The notes below the pieces were generated by a model that saw nothing but the letters and a program-made list of their open reading frames with translations, did no database searches and had not been told where the DNA came from. The position numbers were made by a program, and so were the translations under genes. This document shows, piece after piece, positions 52,805 through 62,052 of a DNA stretch of 64,000 nt (within the stretch, counting starts at the first letter, position 1; every line of letters begins with the position of its first letter). This DNA comes from Salsuginibacillus kocurii DSM 18087 (GTDB taxonomy: Bacteria; Bacillota; Bacilli; Bacillales; Marinococcaceae): NCBI RefSeq assembly GCF_000377705.1, contig NZ_KB898625.1:186001-250000 (forward strand), in the 5' to 3' direction.

Positions 52805-53659
52805 TTAGTTTTTAGAGCCTGTATGGGTTAAACCTTGCACGTAATAGCGCTGCAGGAATGTAAATATAAGTAGCATCGGAATCGTTGCTACGGTGAGTGC
52901 TGCCATCACCTGCCCCCACCTCACTGGTTCTTCGTTCATAAAGTACTGAAGCCCAATTTGAATGGTGCGTATGCTTTCATCAGAGGCAACAACAAGCGGC
53001 CATAAAAAGTCGTTCCAATGGTTAATAAACAAGACGATCGCCACGGTCGCAAATACTGGTTTAGAAAGCGGCACAATAATCCGGAAAAAGATGCCCAGCT
53101 GCGAACAGCCATCGATTTTCGCCGCTTCTTCCAGTTCACTCGGAAAGTCCATGAAAAACTGCCTGAATAAAAAGATAGCAAAGGCATTGGCAATAAAAGG
53201 AACAATCAATCCAGTAAACGTATTCACCCAGCCAAGGTTATAAACGAGCACGTATAAAGGAAGAAAAATGCTTTCCGGCGGAATGATCAAGGTCGCGATA
53301 ATCAATCCAAGCCAAAAGCCGACGAGCGGGAATCTGAACCTGGCCAACGCATAACCGGCCATGGAATTGACCAAAAGCCCGAAAATAATAATTCCAATCG
53401 TATAAATTAAACTATTGATAATATAGCCCATGATATCCACGCGTTGAAACGCTTCTATATAGTTTTGAAAATAATGGCCTTCCACATCACCTGGCAATGG
53501 AGGCAGAAACGCTTGCAGAGAAGTCATGTCACTGAATATTTGCAAATCGCCCTTAAAAGAAGAAACGATCATCCATGCCAGTGGGAAAAGAAAGACAAAT
53601 GTTAAGACTACCAATGTCATGTATAAAAACACTCTTGAAATGATTCGTTTTCTACGCAT
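52805..53659 (-). CDS. sugar ABC transporter permease, MalG type
   Basis: A 284-residue permease with six hydrophobic segments. The EAA loop reads ELEEAAKIDGCSQLGIFFRIIVPLSKP, matching the carbohydrate uptake CUT1 family. It pairs with the permease encoded six bases upstream. ATG 53659 follows GGGGTG. Confidence 0.92.
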   Translation of the reverse strand: MRRKRIISRVFLYMTLVVLTFVFLFPLAWMIVSSFKGDLQIFSDMTSLQAFLPPLPGDVEGHYFQNYIEAFQRVDIMGYIINSLIYTIGIIIFGLLVNSMAGYALARFRFPLVGFWLGLIIATLIIPPESIFLPLYVLVYNLGWVNTFTGLIVPFIANAFAIFLFRQFFMDFPSELEEAAKIDGCSQLGIFFRIIVPLSKPVFATVAIVLFINHWNDFLWPLVVASDESIRTIQIGLQYFMNEEPVRWGQVMAALTVATIPMLLIFTFLQRYYVQGLTHTGSKN

Positions 53660-53665
53660 GTCGCT

Positions 53666-54631
53666 TCACCCCCGTTCTTCCTTAACCAATATCCGCTGCA
53701 CGATCGTAATCACTAAAACGATAACAGTGAAAACAACAGCCATGGCTGATGCATAACCGACATCCCGATAAGCAAAGCCCGCTTCATATATGTGATAAAC
53801 CAGAGATTTCGTCGTTCCAAGCGGTCCGCCCTGCGTCATAATCATTGGCTGGACAAGCAGTTTGAAAGCCGCAATTGTAATCGTGATAAAAATAAATAAG
53901 GAAACATTCCGCAAACCAGGAAGCGTGACATGAACGAACTTTTGCCACGGGCTGGCTCCGTCAATATCCGCCGCTTCATACAAATGATTCGGAATATTCT
54001 GCAGCCCGGCCAGAAAAATCATCATTTGAAAGCCGGCACCCTGCCAAACGGACATGGCAATAATAGAGTTCATCGCTTGATCCGGGCTTGTTAAAAAAGG
54101 CTGCTCCGGAATCCCTATCATGGCCAGCATTTCATTGATCAGCCCTTCACTCGGGTTATACATAAACGTCCAAAGAATCGAAACAACAACGAGTGACATG
54201 ACAACCGGTGAAAAAAAGGCAGTCCGGAAAAATACGCGAAATTTAAGCTTTCGATTAATCAATAAAGCAAGCCCCAACGCCACGGATAACTGGACCGGCA
54301 CCACGATAACCGTAAAATACACCGTATTCCAAAACGCTTGAATAAACTCGGGATCTTGGAAAACAAACATAAAATTATCCAAACCAATAAATGAACGGTC
54401 ATCCGGCGTTAAAATATAAAAGTCGGTGAAACTATAATAAAAGGCCGCTCCCATTGGATATAGGAGGAAGATTCCTAATAAGATAATAGCTGGCGATAGG
54501 AAAAAATAGCCGGTGAGGGCTTCTCTTCTTTTGGCAGAGAGCCCCTTCTTTCTTTGTTGTTTCGGCTTACGGCCTGGTTTAGGCTCTTTCGGATAGACTT
54601 CGGCTTCTTCCTGTTTTTTCAAACTATCCAT
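53666..54631 (-). CDS. sugar ABC transporter permease, MalF type
   Basis: A 321-residue permease with a basic cytoplasmic N-terminus (Lys/Pro-rich, about 15-35) and six hydrophobic segments. The EAA loop reads LYEAADIDGASPWQKFVHVTLPGL. ATG 54631 stands seven bases after AGGAGG. The ATPase component is not in this operon; as in other Bacillaceae CUT1 systems a shared MsmX-like ATPase encoded elsewhere is likely. Confidence 0.92.
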   Translation of the reverse strand: MDSLKKQEEAEVYPKEPKPGRKPKQQRKKGLSAKRREALTGYFFLSPAIILLGIFLLYPMGAAFYYSFTDFYILTPDDRSFIGLDNFMFVFQDPEFIQAFWNTVYFTVIVVPVQLSVALGLALLINRKLKFRVFFRTAFFSPVVMSLVVVSILWTFMYNPSEGLINEMLAMIGIPEQPFLTSPDQAMNSIIAMSVWQGAGFQMMIFLAGLQNIPNHLYEAADIDGASPWQKFVHVTLPGLRNVSLFIFITITIAAFKLLVQPMIMTQGGPLGTTKSLVYHIYEAGFAYRDVGYASAMAVVFTVIVLVITIVQRILVKEERG

Positions 54632-54675
54632 CACTGCACCTCCTGTTCACCGGTCCTGCTGCGCAGAACCTATGT

Positions 54676-54700
54676 AAAGAAGGGGCAAAGCATATGCCCC
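54676..54700 (-). terminator. intra-operon hairpin behind the binding-protein gene
   Basis: On the minus strand GGGGCA pairs with TGCCCC, followed by TTCTTT. It starts at the stop codon of the binding-protein gene. Such hairpins commonly lower expression of the downstream permeases relative to the binding protein. Confidence 0.55.
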
Positions 54701-56124
54701 TAGTCTTGAAACCTGCGCAATTCTCGTTCTACCCGTTGAATTTGTTGGTTAGCTACGCTTTCATAGTCTTCACCTAAAGCCGCGGCATGAAAAGTTTCGG
54801 CAAAAGCGTCGGTGAGAACTGGATACGCCGGTGTGGAAGGGCGTGCTTTTGCAGTTTCTACGACTTGTTCTTCCATAATGCTCCATGGCAGATCATCAAA
54901 GCGGTCCAGCTCTTCAAAGGCAGCTTCCTGGGCAGGAGGCATGCCGGTTGCTTCGGCCACCCTGATCGTGGACTCTTTATTTGTCATCCACTTCATCAAT
55001 TCAGCTGCTTCTTCAGGATGTTCGGAGTTAGACGTTACCCCGTATGCCATGCTTCCGGAAGGTGAGTATTTTTCATCAGCATAAGGGTACGGCATAATGC
55101 CCCAATTAAGCCCGGCATCATCTGCCATACCGCCAACCCATGGGCCTCCCAGTGCCATAGCTGCTTCGCCTTCTTGAAATTGGGTCTCAGGAGGACTTTC
55201 GGAAACAACACCATCTTCAAAAAGGGTTTGAATATACTCGAAAGCTTCCAGGCTTTCTTCAGCATTTAAATAACCTTCTACTTCTGTTCCATCTTCAGAA
55301 ATGAGTTCTCCGCCATTTGACCAAATAAACGGGGCTCCCATGAAGGTCAGCCATTCACCTACACCTTCATTCATAAAGAGATTCAAGCCATAGTAATCCT
55401 CTGTGGTAAGTTCCTGAGCATTTTCGTGAAGTTCTTTCCATGTCCACGCTTCATCGAGAGAATGGGCTGGTTCAATTCCATGCTCCTCTAATAGGTCTTT
55501 GTTATAATAAAGCAGGACGGAAGCTTCCATTGAACCAAGCGAGTAAAGTTCATCTTGGTAGGTTCCCTGTTGGATAATGGAATCAACATAGCCATCAATA
55601 GTCTCGTCGTCTATATAGTCATCTATCGGCTGTAAAACATCGGACTCGGCAAACGCTGCAACATATGGACCATCCACCGCCATAATGTCCGGCAAGTTCC
55701 CGGCAACGAGAGCTGCGTTAATACTGTCGCTGTAGGCACTTGCTCCATCGTCAATAATTACCTCAGCATCTACGTAAATGTCGTCATGTTCTTCGTTAAA
55801 AGCGTCAATTCGTTCAATATAAGCTTCGGTCTCCTCTTCACCTGTCTGATGGATCCAAAATTCTAAGACCGTTTCCTCGTCACCAGTCGCTTCGGTGTCG
55901 GTGTCGACAGCACCGGTTTCTACTTCATCACCGCTTCCTTCTTCCTCATTACCCTCTGAATCTTCTGACTCTTCCGGCTCTGCTGTACCTTCTGTATCCT
56001 CGGTCTCTTCTGATGCCGCCGGCTCCTCCGGCAGAGCTTCTTCACCGTCATCTCCGCCCTCCGCACAGGCTGCAAGTATTACTAAAAGAGTTGAACTTAC
56101 AATAAAAGCAGGAAATTTCTTCAC
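54700..56124 (-). CDS. sugar ABC transporter substrate-binding lipoprotein
   Basis: A 474-residue extracytoplasmic binding protein of the CUT1 type. The signal peptide ends in lipobox LAAC with Cys20. A linker of about 60 residues made mainly of Glu, Asp, Ser, Thr and Gly follows, then the binding fold from LEFWIHQTGEEE onward with GEAAMALGGPWVGG and a typical SMAYGV segment. The long acidic linker is a feature of salt-adapted secretomes. The operon also encodes two permeases and GH32. A LacI-type palindrome lies about 80 bp upstream of the start. Confidence 0.92.
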   Translation of the reverse strand: MKKFPAFIVSSTLLVILAACAEGGDDGEEALPEEPAASEETEDTEGTAEPEESEDSEGNEEEGSGDEVETGAVDTDTEATGDEETVLEFWIHQTGEEETEAYIERIDAFNEEHDDIYVDAEVIIDDGASAYSDSINAALVAGNLPDIMAVDGPYVAAFAESDVLQPIDDYIDDETIDGYVDSIIQQGTYQDELYSLGSMEASVLLYYNKDLLEEHGIEPAHSLDEAWTWKELHENAQELTTEDYYGLNLFMNEGVGEWLTFMGAPFIWSNGGELISEDGTEVEGYLNAEESLEAFEYIQTLFEDGVVSESPPETQFQEGEAAMALGGPWVGGMADDAGLNWGIMPYPYADEKYSPSGSMAYGVTSNSEHPEEAAELMKWMTNKESTIRVAEATGMPPAQEAAFEELDRFDDLPWSIMEEQVVETAKARPSTPAYPVLTDAFAETFHAAALGEDYESVANQQIQRVERELRRFQD

Positions 56125-56201
56125 GTTTACTCCCCCTAACTAAATATAAATTAATCCAAGTGCAATTAAACCATCGTTTAAGATCACCCCTCCTTAAGCT
56201 A

Positions 56202-56225
56202 GTAAACGATTACGTAATCGTTTAC
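56202..56225 (-). promoter_or_regulatory. LacI-type operator upstream of the sugar operon
   Basis: A perfect 24-bp palindrome, GTAAACGATTAC joined to GTAATCGTTTAC, placed between the lacI stop and the binding-protein gene. Its central half-sites ATCGTTTAC recur in the lacI promoter site at 57276-57295. Confidence 0.85.
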
Positions 56226-56249
56226 GTAAAGTGTATAAGAAAAGGCTCG

Positions 56250-57245
56250 TTAAATGGAGCCTCTTATTACGAGTTCGGCCTCCAACCATTCTTCATAAGC
56301 TGAAGCTTGATCTCCGTGAATTCGCTTAAGCAATTGGTTGACTGCTGCTTTCCCAATCTCGTGAGCCGGTTGGCGCACCACCGACAAAGGGGGCGAAACG
56401 ATGCGCATCCAGTCATAATCATCGTATCCGATAATAGCGATTTGATCAGGAATCGGCACACGGTGCTCCTGCAGATAGGACACCGCTCCCATGGTCATAA
56501 CGTTATTGGCGATGAAAATCGCAGTAACCCCTTTATTGTACAGTTCAGCCGTCAGACGGTAGCCATCATTCAGTGTAGCCGGTGCTTCGCGGATAAGTTC
56601 ATTGTTTATGGAAAGGTGGTGATGCATAAGAGCGGCTTTATAGCCTTCCAGGCGGTCATTGCTTGTCGTAATGCCCAGCGTCCCTGAAATCAGTCCAATT
56701 TGTTCATGCCCTTTAGCAACTAACGCACTCACCGCTTCAAACGTAGCCTGGTAATTGTTGACGAGAACAGTGTCTCCTCCCCAGCTCTTTGGCTTACGGT
56801 CAATAAACACAACCGGATAATCTTCGCTAAAAGCGTCCTCATAGTTCTTTCCTGCCCCGTTAACTGGTGCCATAATCAATCCATCTATAAACTGGGCATT
56901 AAATACTTCTACCTGTTCTCTTTCCGTTTCAAACTGTTCATCAGAATTACTTAATATTAAATTATAGCCTTTTTCTTTCAAATACTTTTCGATGCTGTTG
57001 GCAATTGACATAAAGAAAAAATTGGAAGTGTCGTCTGCTACGAGCGGTACAATTAAACCTATCGTATAAGACTTCCGGCTCCTCAAGCTTCGTGCCACCC
57101 TGTTTGGTTGATAGTTCAAGCGCTGCATCGCAGCATACACTTTCATCTTCGTTTCTTCTGCAACATAGCGTGTTTCGTTTAACACGTGTGAAACTGTAGC
57201 GGTAGATACATTAGCTTCTTTGGCAACTTCTTTAATCGATGACAT
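56250..57245 (-). CDS. LacI-family transcriptional regulator of the sugar operon
   Basis: A 331-residue repressor. The helix-turn-helix is at residues 3-26 (IKEVAKEANVSTATVSHVLN) with the hinge helix NRVARSLRSRKS, followed by a periplasmic-binding-protein-like effector domain (IGLIVPLVAD). It lies immediately upstream of the operon with palindromic operators before itself and before the binding-protein gene, so it most likely represses both until its sugar appears. Confidence 0.92.
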   Translation of the reverse strand: MSSIKEVAKEANVSTATVSHVLNETRYVAEETKMKVYAAMQRLNYQPNRVARSLRSRKSYTIGLIVPLVADDTSNFFFMSIANSIEKYLKEKGYNLILSNSDEQFETEREQVEVFNAQFIDGLIMAPVNGAGKNYEDAFSEDYPVVFIDRKPKSWGGDTVLVNNYQATFEAVSALVAKGHEQIGLISGTLGITTSNDRLEGYKAALMHHHLSINNELIREAPATLNDGYRLTAELYNKGVTAIFIANNVMTMGAVSYLQEHRVPIPDQIAIIGYDDYDWMRIVSPPLSVVRQPAHEIGKAAVNQLLKRIHGDQASAYEEWLEAELVIRGSI

Positions 57246-57275
57246 ATAAGTTCCTCATTTCAATATCAGGTATTA

Positions 57276-57295
57276 AATCGTTTACGTAAACGATT
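57276..57295 (-). promoter_or_regulatory. LacI-type operator upstream of lacI (autoregulation)
   Basis: A perfect 20-bp palindrome, AATCGTTTAC joined to GTAAACGATT, 30 bp before the lacI start. It shares its half-sites with the operator at 56202-56225. Confidence 0.85.
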
Positions 57296-57343
57296 ACCCG
57301 TTAAATATATGTTATCGCTTTCATTTTAAAATGTCAATAATTT

Positions 57344-57814
57344 TTAGATAACTTTTCTGTCTTTGGGAGGCGGTGGGGTTTTACTGGCCTCCTCCCAATA
57401 GACCAAGCGCTCATAAAATACAGCTACCACGAACGCAAAAGAAAGATAGACAAATAACGTATTTACTTGCTGTGAAGCGAGCAAGCCTTCCAATTCCAGT
57501 CCCGCACCCATTCCGATTGGAAAAAGCTGCAGAGGCAGAACGCCCCACAAAAGTACCCCGTAAAAACCTGCAAGTATGTAAAATTTGCGCGTAATATATG
57601 TAAGCAGGGCAAAACCAAGGCCAATATTCCAGCTCACAAGTAAGTGAATCATCCAGGAAAAGAAGAGCAACCCTTCCCCGACTGCAAAACCGGCTGAAGC
57701 CACCATGCCTGCCATCTGCAGATACAACCCATAAATGATACTGGCTGCAGTACCAGCGAGCAGGCCGAAAAAGAGGCGTTTTTTTAAGGTGTGAGCAGGG
57801 GCTTGGTCTATCAT
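57344..57814 (-). CDS. four-span membrane protein of unknown function
   Basis: A 156-residue protein with about four hydrophobic helices, a basic N-terminus and a proline/lysine-rich C-terminal tail. It resembles the YqhR/YagU-type small Bacillus membrane proteins in layout, but I cannot assign a family. AGGAGAGAG precedes ATG 57814. Confidence 0.6.
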   Translation of the reverse strand: MIDQAPAHTLKKRLFFGLLAGTAASIIYGLYLQMAGMVASAGFAVGEGLLFFSWMIHLLVSWNIGLGFALLTYITRKFYILAGFYGVLLWGVLPLQLFPIGMGAGLELEGLLASQQVNTLFVYLSFAFVVAVFYERLVYWEEASKTPPPPKDRKVI

Positions 57815-57962
57815 TTTTCTCTCTCCTTTGCCTCCAGTCTATCCCCCTATTCCCACTTTAATAAGTAAATAAGCCATACATTATGAAGAAACGTTTATTC
57901 CTTCATATAAAGTTTGTGCTGTTTACTTCTGAATTATATCTCTCGCCCCTACTTACGCTGCG

Positions 57963-58526
57963 TTAAGCTTCAATATCCTTGATCAGACGTGCGGGATTTC
58001 CCCCCACTATCACATTATCCGGCACATTTTTTGTCACGACCGCTCCTGAAGCAATAACGGCATTGTCCCCGATTGCCACACCCGGGTTTATAATCGCCCC
58101 TCCGCCAATCCAGACATTATTTTCAATGGTGACAGGTCTTCCATATTCTGCTCCACCTGCTCTTTCCACTGGTTGCAGAGGGTGCGTAGCTGTGTAAATG
58201 TGAACGCCTGGACCCATTAGGCAATTTTCTCCCATCCGTATGTCGCAAACGTCTAAAAAGACACAATCAAAATTAGCAAAGAAATTGTCTCCGACGTGAA
58301 TGTTATACCCGTAATCACAGCGAAATGTAGGTTCTACGTATGCATTTTTTCCCAACGAACCAAATAGTTTTCCTAAGAGTTCAGTACGTTTGCTTACTTC
58401 TGTCTCTAACGTTTGATTAAATAACCGGACGAGGCGCCGCGCTTCCTCTCTTTCGTTTATGAGCTCAGGGTCATCGGGTCGATATAATTCCCCGGCTAAC
58501 ATTTTCTCTTTCTCCGTTTTCATCAT
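57963..58526 (-). CDS. maa: maltose O-acetyltransferase (Maa)
   Basis: A 187-residue left-handed beta-helix acetyltransferase. The N-terminal Mac domain [20 protein letters not shown] is followed by hexapeptide repeats and the Maa signature [13 protein letters not shown] with its catalytic histidine. The C-terminal part has [15 protein letters not shown] and [10 protein letters not shown]. It transfers acetyl from acetyl-CoA to maltose or glucose. ATG 58526 or 58523 follows AAAGGAG; a frame extending to 58577 lacks a ribosome site. Confidence 0.9.
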   Translation of the reverse strand: MMKTEKEKMLAGELYRPDDPELINEREEARRLVRLFNQTLETEVSKRTELLGKLFGSLGKNAYVEPTFRCDYGYNIHVGDNFFANFDCVFLDVCDIRMGENCLMGPGVHIYTATHPLQPVERAGGAEYGRPVTIENNVWIGGGAIINPGVAIGDNAVIASGAVVTKNVPDNVIVGGNPARLIKDIEA

Positions 58527-58580
58527 TGTTTCTCCTTTGCTACTATAAATTGGTGACTTCCTTAACTGGCTTGCCACATG

Positions 58581-58612
58581 GAAAAAGCGTATGAGAGTCT
58601 CCCCATACGCTT
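58581..58612 (-). terminator. terminator of moaB
   Basis: On the minus strand AAGCGTATG pairs with CATACGCTT, running into T residues. Confidence 0.8.
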
Positions 58613-58653
58613 ATTTCATGTGCCTCTTCACCTGTGTAATTAGCCGAAGTCTG

Positions 58654-59181
58654 CTACCTTTCGTCTACATGGCGGTCTTTCCATAGCTCCCGCTTAATAT
58701 GGCGAAGCTCAGGCAAAATCAAACGCGTCATTGCCAACCGGACCGCCCCGGAAGATCCCGGCGTGCAAAAGATAGCTTTCCCTGCTTTCGTGCCGGCCAA
58801 GGCCCGGCTCATCAGGGCAGCAGAACCGATGTCTTCACTATAGCTTAAATAGCGAAAAAGTTCGCCAAAACCGGGGATTTCCTTGTGAATAAGGGGTTGC
58901 ACGGCTTCAATCGTTACATCCCGCTCACTAATCCCTGTTCCTCCATTAAGCAGAACCACATCCACCATTTCATTTTCAAGCGATTGCTGAACGGAACGTT
59001 GAATTTTTTCCATCTCATCTGGCACAATCGTCCGGTCCAACACCTTTAGACCCTCTTCCTCAAGTAAAGAAAGCATTAACTTTCCGCTTTTGTCAGTCTC
59101 CAACGTACGAGAGTCAGAAACAGTTATTACATCACAGCGCACAAGCTCTGGCGCTTCTTCTTTATGCTCGTGTACTGCCAT
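58654..59181 (-). CDS. moaB: molybdopterin adenylyltransferase-like MoaB/MogA
   Basis: A 175-residue MoCF-domain protein. The motifs VITVSDSRTLETDKSG and LLNGGTGISERDVT bind molybdopterin. It would supply cofactor to the xanthine dehydrogenase of this window. ATG 59181 follows AAGGAGG and overlaps the end of the antiporter gene by 20 bp. Confidence 0.9.
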   Translation of the reverse strand: MAVHEHKEEAPELVRCDVITVSDSRTLETDKSGKLMLSLLEEEGLKVLDRTIVPDEMEKIQRSVQQSLENEMVDVVLLNGGTGISERDVTIEAVQPLIHKEIPGFGELFRYLSYSEDIGSAALMSRALAGTKAGKAIFCTPGSSGAVRLAMTRLILPELRHIKRELWKDRHVDER

Positions 59182-60697
59182 CAGTTCCTCCTTCTTTCTT
59201 TTCCTTCTTTTCTTTTTTATAGGCTTCATGCTTCTTGTTTAAGACTTTTTTCAACTCCTCATGTTTTCGCCTCGCTACTAAAATGTAAAGAAAATCTTCT
59301 GCTTCAATCGTAATATCTCCATAAGGTGTAATCAACTCATCATTGCGGACAATCGCTGCAATACTTGATTTTTGCGGAAACGGGATTTCATGGAGTTTTT
59401 GCCCAACCACCGCTTTATCTTCACTCACCTTGAATTGTATCATTTCCGCATTGGCTTTACCCATTGAGATCAACTCAATTGAATGATGGGGCGTTTCTTT
59501 TTTCGGGCCTGTTAACTTTAACGTTTTAGCAAGCTGTGAAATCGTGGCCCCTTGCACTAAAGCCGACGTAAGCACAATGAAAAAAACGACGTTAAAAAAT
59601 AATTGGCTGTTTTCCAGTCCAGCTACAATCGGGAAAGTGGCTAATACAATCGGCACCGCTCCGCGCAAGCCGGCCCAAGACACAAAAGCTTTTTCTTTTA
59701 GTGAATATTTCAGCCCAAGGGTAGACACAAACACAGCAATGGGGCGAGCAAGAAACATCAAGACGACTGAAAGCAGCACCCCATTAATAATCACGTCAAG
59801 CGTAAAGAGTTGACCAGGAAACACGAGCAGCCCCAAAATAATAAACATCGAGATCTGCGCCATCCAGGCAAAACCTTCATTGAACTGGAAGATGGCGTAT
59901 CGATACGTAAGTTCTGAATTACCGATCACAAGAGCGGCCACATAGACAGCGAGAAACCCGCTCCCTTCCAAGAATGCAGTAATACTGTAGGTTAGAAGTG
60001 CAAAGGCAACGGAAAAGATCGGGTACAACCCACTCGAATCCAAGTTAATCCGATTAATAGAAGCAGAAGCAACTTTTCCTAACATGAGGCCAAGGAGAAG
60101 ACCTAAGCCCATCTGCCAAAAAAAGTTTGGTAAAAGCAGCCAGATACTCATCTCGTCTCTTAAAATCAACTCAATAAATGAAAGCGTAAGAAAAACAGCC
60201 ATCGGATCGTTCGTTCCGGACTCCGCTTCCAGAGTGGCTCCAAGCTTGACTTTAATATTTCGTTCTTTTAACGCAGCAAAGACAGCTGCCGCATCTGTTG
60301 AACCAACGATAGCCCCAAATAGGAATGCTTCCAGCCAGGTGATATCAAAAATAAGGTGGGCTCCGAGAGCAACAATCGCAGAAGTAAGCAAGACCCCTAA
60401 TGTAGCAAGAAGTAATGACGGGGCGGCCACAGACTTAACCGTTGTCCATTTTGTTTGAAGACCCCCTTCAAACAAAATGATCACCAAGGCAATAATACCG
60501 ATAAGCTGAGCTACTTCAGCGTCACCGAAGTGAATAACCCCTAATCCGTCACTGCCCATCAGCATGCCGACAAGAATAAACAGAACAAGTGAGGGTACAC
60601 CGAGCCGGTTAGAGAATTTTGCAACCACAACACCGCTGATTAAAAGGAGGGCGCCAAGTAATATAAATGAGTCTATCCCAAATGAATCCAATATCAT
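59162..60697 (-). CDS. CPA1 K+(Na+)/H+ antiporter with RCK/TrkA-C-like tail
   Basis: A 511-residue antiporter of the NhaP2/CvrA type. About 12-13 hydrophobic segments run through residue 390, with VIILFEGGLQTKW, VGSTDAAAVFAAL and the ion-binding ESGTNDPMAV motif. A hydrophilic TrkA-C-like domain (about 400-485) follows and ends in a very Lys/Glu-rich tail. Family members export K+ or Na+ in exchange for protons; the regulatory domain suggests nucleotide or ion gating. ATG 60697 lies seven bases after AGGAGG. Confidence 0.9.
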   Translation of the reverse strand: MILDSFGIDSFILLGALLLISGVVVAKFSNRLGVPSLVLFILVGMLMGSDGLGVIHFGDAEVAQLIGIIALVIILFEGGLQTKWTTVKSVAAPSLLLATLGVLLTSAIVALGAHLIFDITWLEAFLFGAIVGSTDAAAVFAALKERNIKVKLGATLEAESGTNDPMAVFLTLSFIELILRDEMSIWLLLPNFFWQMGLGLLLGLMLGKVASASINRINLDSSGLYPIFSVAFALLTYSITAFLEGSGFLAVYVAALVIGNSELTYRYAIFQFNEGFAWMAQISMFIILGLLVFPGQLFTLDVIINGVLLSVVLMFLARPIAVFVSTLGLKYSLKEKAFVSWAGLRGAVPIVLATFPIVAGLENSQLFFNVVFFIVLTSALVQGATISQLAKTLKLTGPKKETPHHSIELISMGKANAEMIQFKVSEDKAVVGQKLHEIPFPQKSSIAAIVRNDELITPYGDITIEAEDFLYILVARRKHEELKKVLNKKHEAYKKEKKEKKEGGTDGSTRA

Positions 60698-60948
60698 GCG
60701 TGTGCCTCCTGAACCAGTTTCCACTATTCATTTTTAGCTTATACTGATAACAATAGGGTAGTACATATTTATGTAATAAATGCGTAGTGTATCATCAGAA
60801 AAAAAGTAAAAATAGGAGAGTATTTCATTTTCTATTTTATCATTTCAAAAAAATATTGAAAGAATTCTGCTTTTCTAATGAAAAGATAACCGTCATAGAG
60901 GCACGTTTTTATATTGGTCCATAAGCTTGACCCTTATAGGCTCAAACC

Positions 60949-61272
60949 TTATTCTGGCGACTGAATTAACCCCAATGCATCTTCGATATTAATGATACAG
61001 CTGATGCCCTGCCCTGGCTGCTCTAGGTCTCCAGCTTGATTTGCAGCTTCCATGACTTCTGCAGCACTGCTTTCACTCGTAACGGTAAAAATAATTTCTT
61101 TTTCCGGCACCACCATTTGCCCAAAAAACTTTCCTTCTGCATGCTCTCCTTGTCCTCTTCCTCTTGTGACTGACCACCCCTGCACGCCTATGTTTTCAAA
61201 CGCTGCTAAGACTTCTTTTGCTTTATCTTCTTTTACGATAGTTACCACCATTTTTAAATTATCGTATTGCAT
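60949..61272 (-). CDS. PII-like signalling protein
   Basis: A 107-residue protein of the nitrogen-regulatory PII superfamily. The ferredoxin-like repeat is apparent (MVVTIVKEDKAKEVLAAFENIG and EIIFTVTSESSAAEVMEAA). The T-loop area VTRGRGQGEHAEGKFFG differs from classical GlnB, which has a conserved tyrosine there, so it is probably a divergent PII-like protein whose ligand and partner are unknown. It is not next to an amt gene. Confidence 0.7.
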   Translation of the reverse strand: MQYDNLKMVVTIVKEDKAKEVLAAFENIGVQGWSVTRGRGQGEHAEGKFFGQMVVPEKEIIFTVTSESSAAEVMEAANQAGDLEQPGQGISCIINIEDALGLIQSPE

Positions 61273-61538
61273 GTGTAGTCCCCCTCAAAAATGTGTTTCT
61301 CTATCACCTACTCCTCCTTATTTCCCATAAGTCTATCGTGTTAATCAAGTTTATTTATCTCCGTAAAGATTGAACAGGGACCTGCTTAATAGTAAGAAGG
61401 GGTACGTTACCACCGTGACCGTTGAAAAGGAGAGTTAGTGAGGGGTTCTCCTTTCACCTTTCATACATAGAAGCCATTGAAAACTTACAGTATGTCATAT
61501 CCATAAATAATAGAGCTCTCTCAAAAGCCTTTGTAAAA

Positions 61539-61805
61539 GAATCAATTTCATCATTCAAAATAAGTTGTTCAAATCCGACTAATGAATGTGACCTTCACTT
61601 CAGACGGAAGCTTTCCCGAGAGCTTGTCTTCAGCTACCTTCTTCGATGTCAAAACCCTCGAAAAAGTGAATCTTCAGACTGCGCTTTATCCTCTGGGAGT
61701 CGCCGTCTTACATTTCAGTCACTTTTGAAATTCCGTATACTAAATAAAAAACAAATAGATAGTATTCGTTTTATTGCTCATAAAACGTCATTATGAAATT
61801 GATTC
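61539..61805 (-). mobile_element. 267-bp MITE-like element, copy 2
   Basis: Reverse-oriented copy of 40631-40897. The ends GAATCAATTTCAT and ATGAAATTGATTC are perfect 13-bp inverted repeats. The four bases AAAA occur on both sides as a target duplication. No transposase is encoded. An open frame shared by both copies exists only because the copies are alike. Confidence 0.88.
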
Positions 61806-61827
61806 AAAACATTAAAAAATGGAGTAG

Positions 61828-61932
61828 GTGCGCAGTGACGGGCTCTCTTTGCACAGCCTCGCCTTCCGCTTGCGCAGTGACTAGGTCGGAGTGTGGCGTG
61901 ATGTTGTTCGAATGCGATGTCACGCGTTTCCC
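61828..61932 (+). repeat. 21-bp hypervariable tandem array C (5 units, mixed cores)
   Basis: Units start at 61828, 61849, 61870, 61891 and 61912. Cores are GTGCGCAGTGAC, TTGCACAGCCTC, TTGCGCAGTGAC, GTGTGGCGTGAT and ATGCGATGTCAC. Both core versions, the array B type and the array A type, occur here in register. The array starts 22 bp after MITE copy 2. Confidence 0.88.
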
Positions 61933-61995
61933 CTCCTATATTTTCGAGATGCCAGCGGCGCACACGGAATCATCCCGTCGTCATATGAGGATTAG

Positions 61996-62034
61996 AAAAG
62001 GGGGCTGCCCTTTTGAGACAGCCCCCCCTTTTTT
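61996..62034. terminator. terminator downstream of the dicarboxylate symporter gene
   Basis: GGGGGCTG (62000-62007) pairs with CAGCCCCC (62019-62026). T tracts lie on both sides, longer on the plus strand. Confidence 0.75.
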
Positions 62035-62052
62035 CTTCTCTTCATGCTTAAA

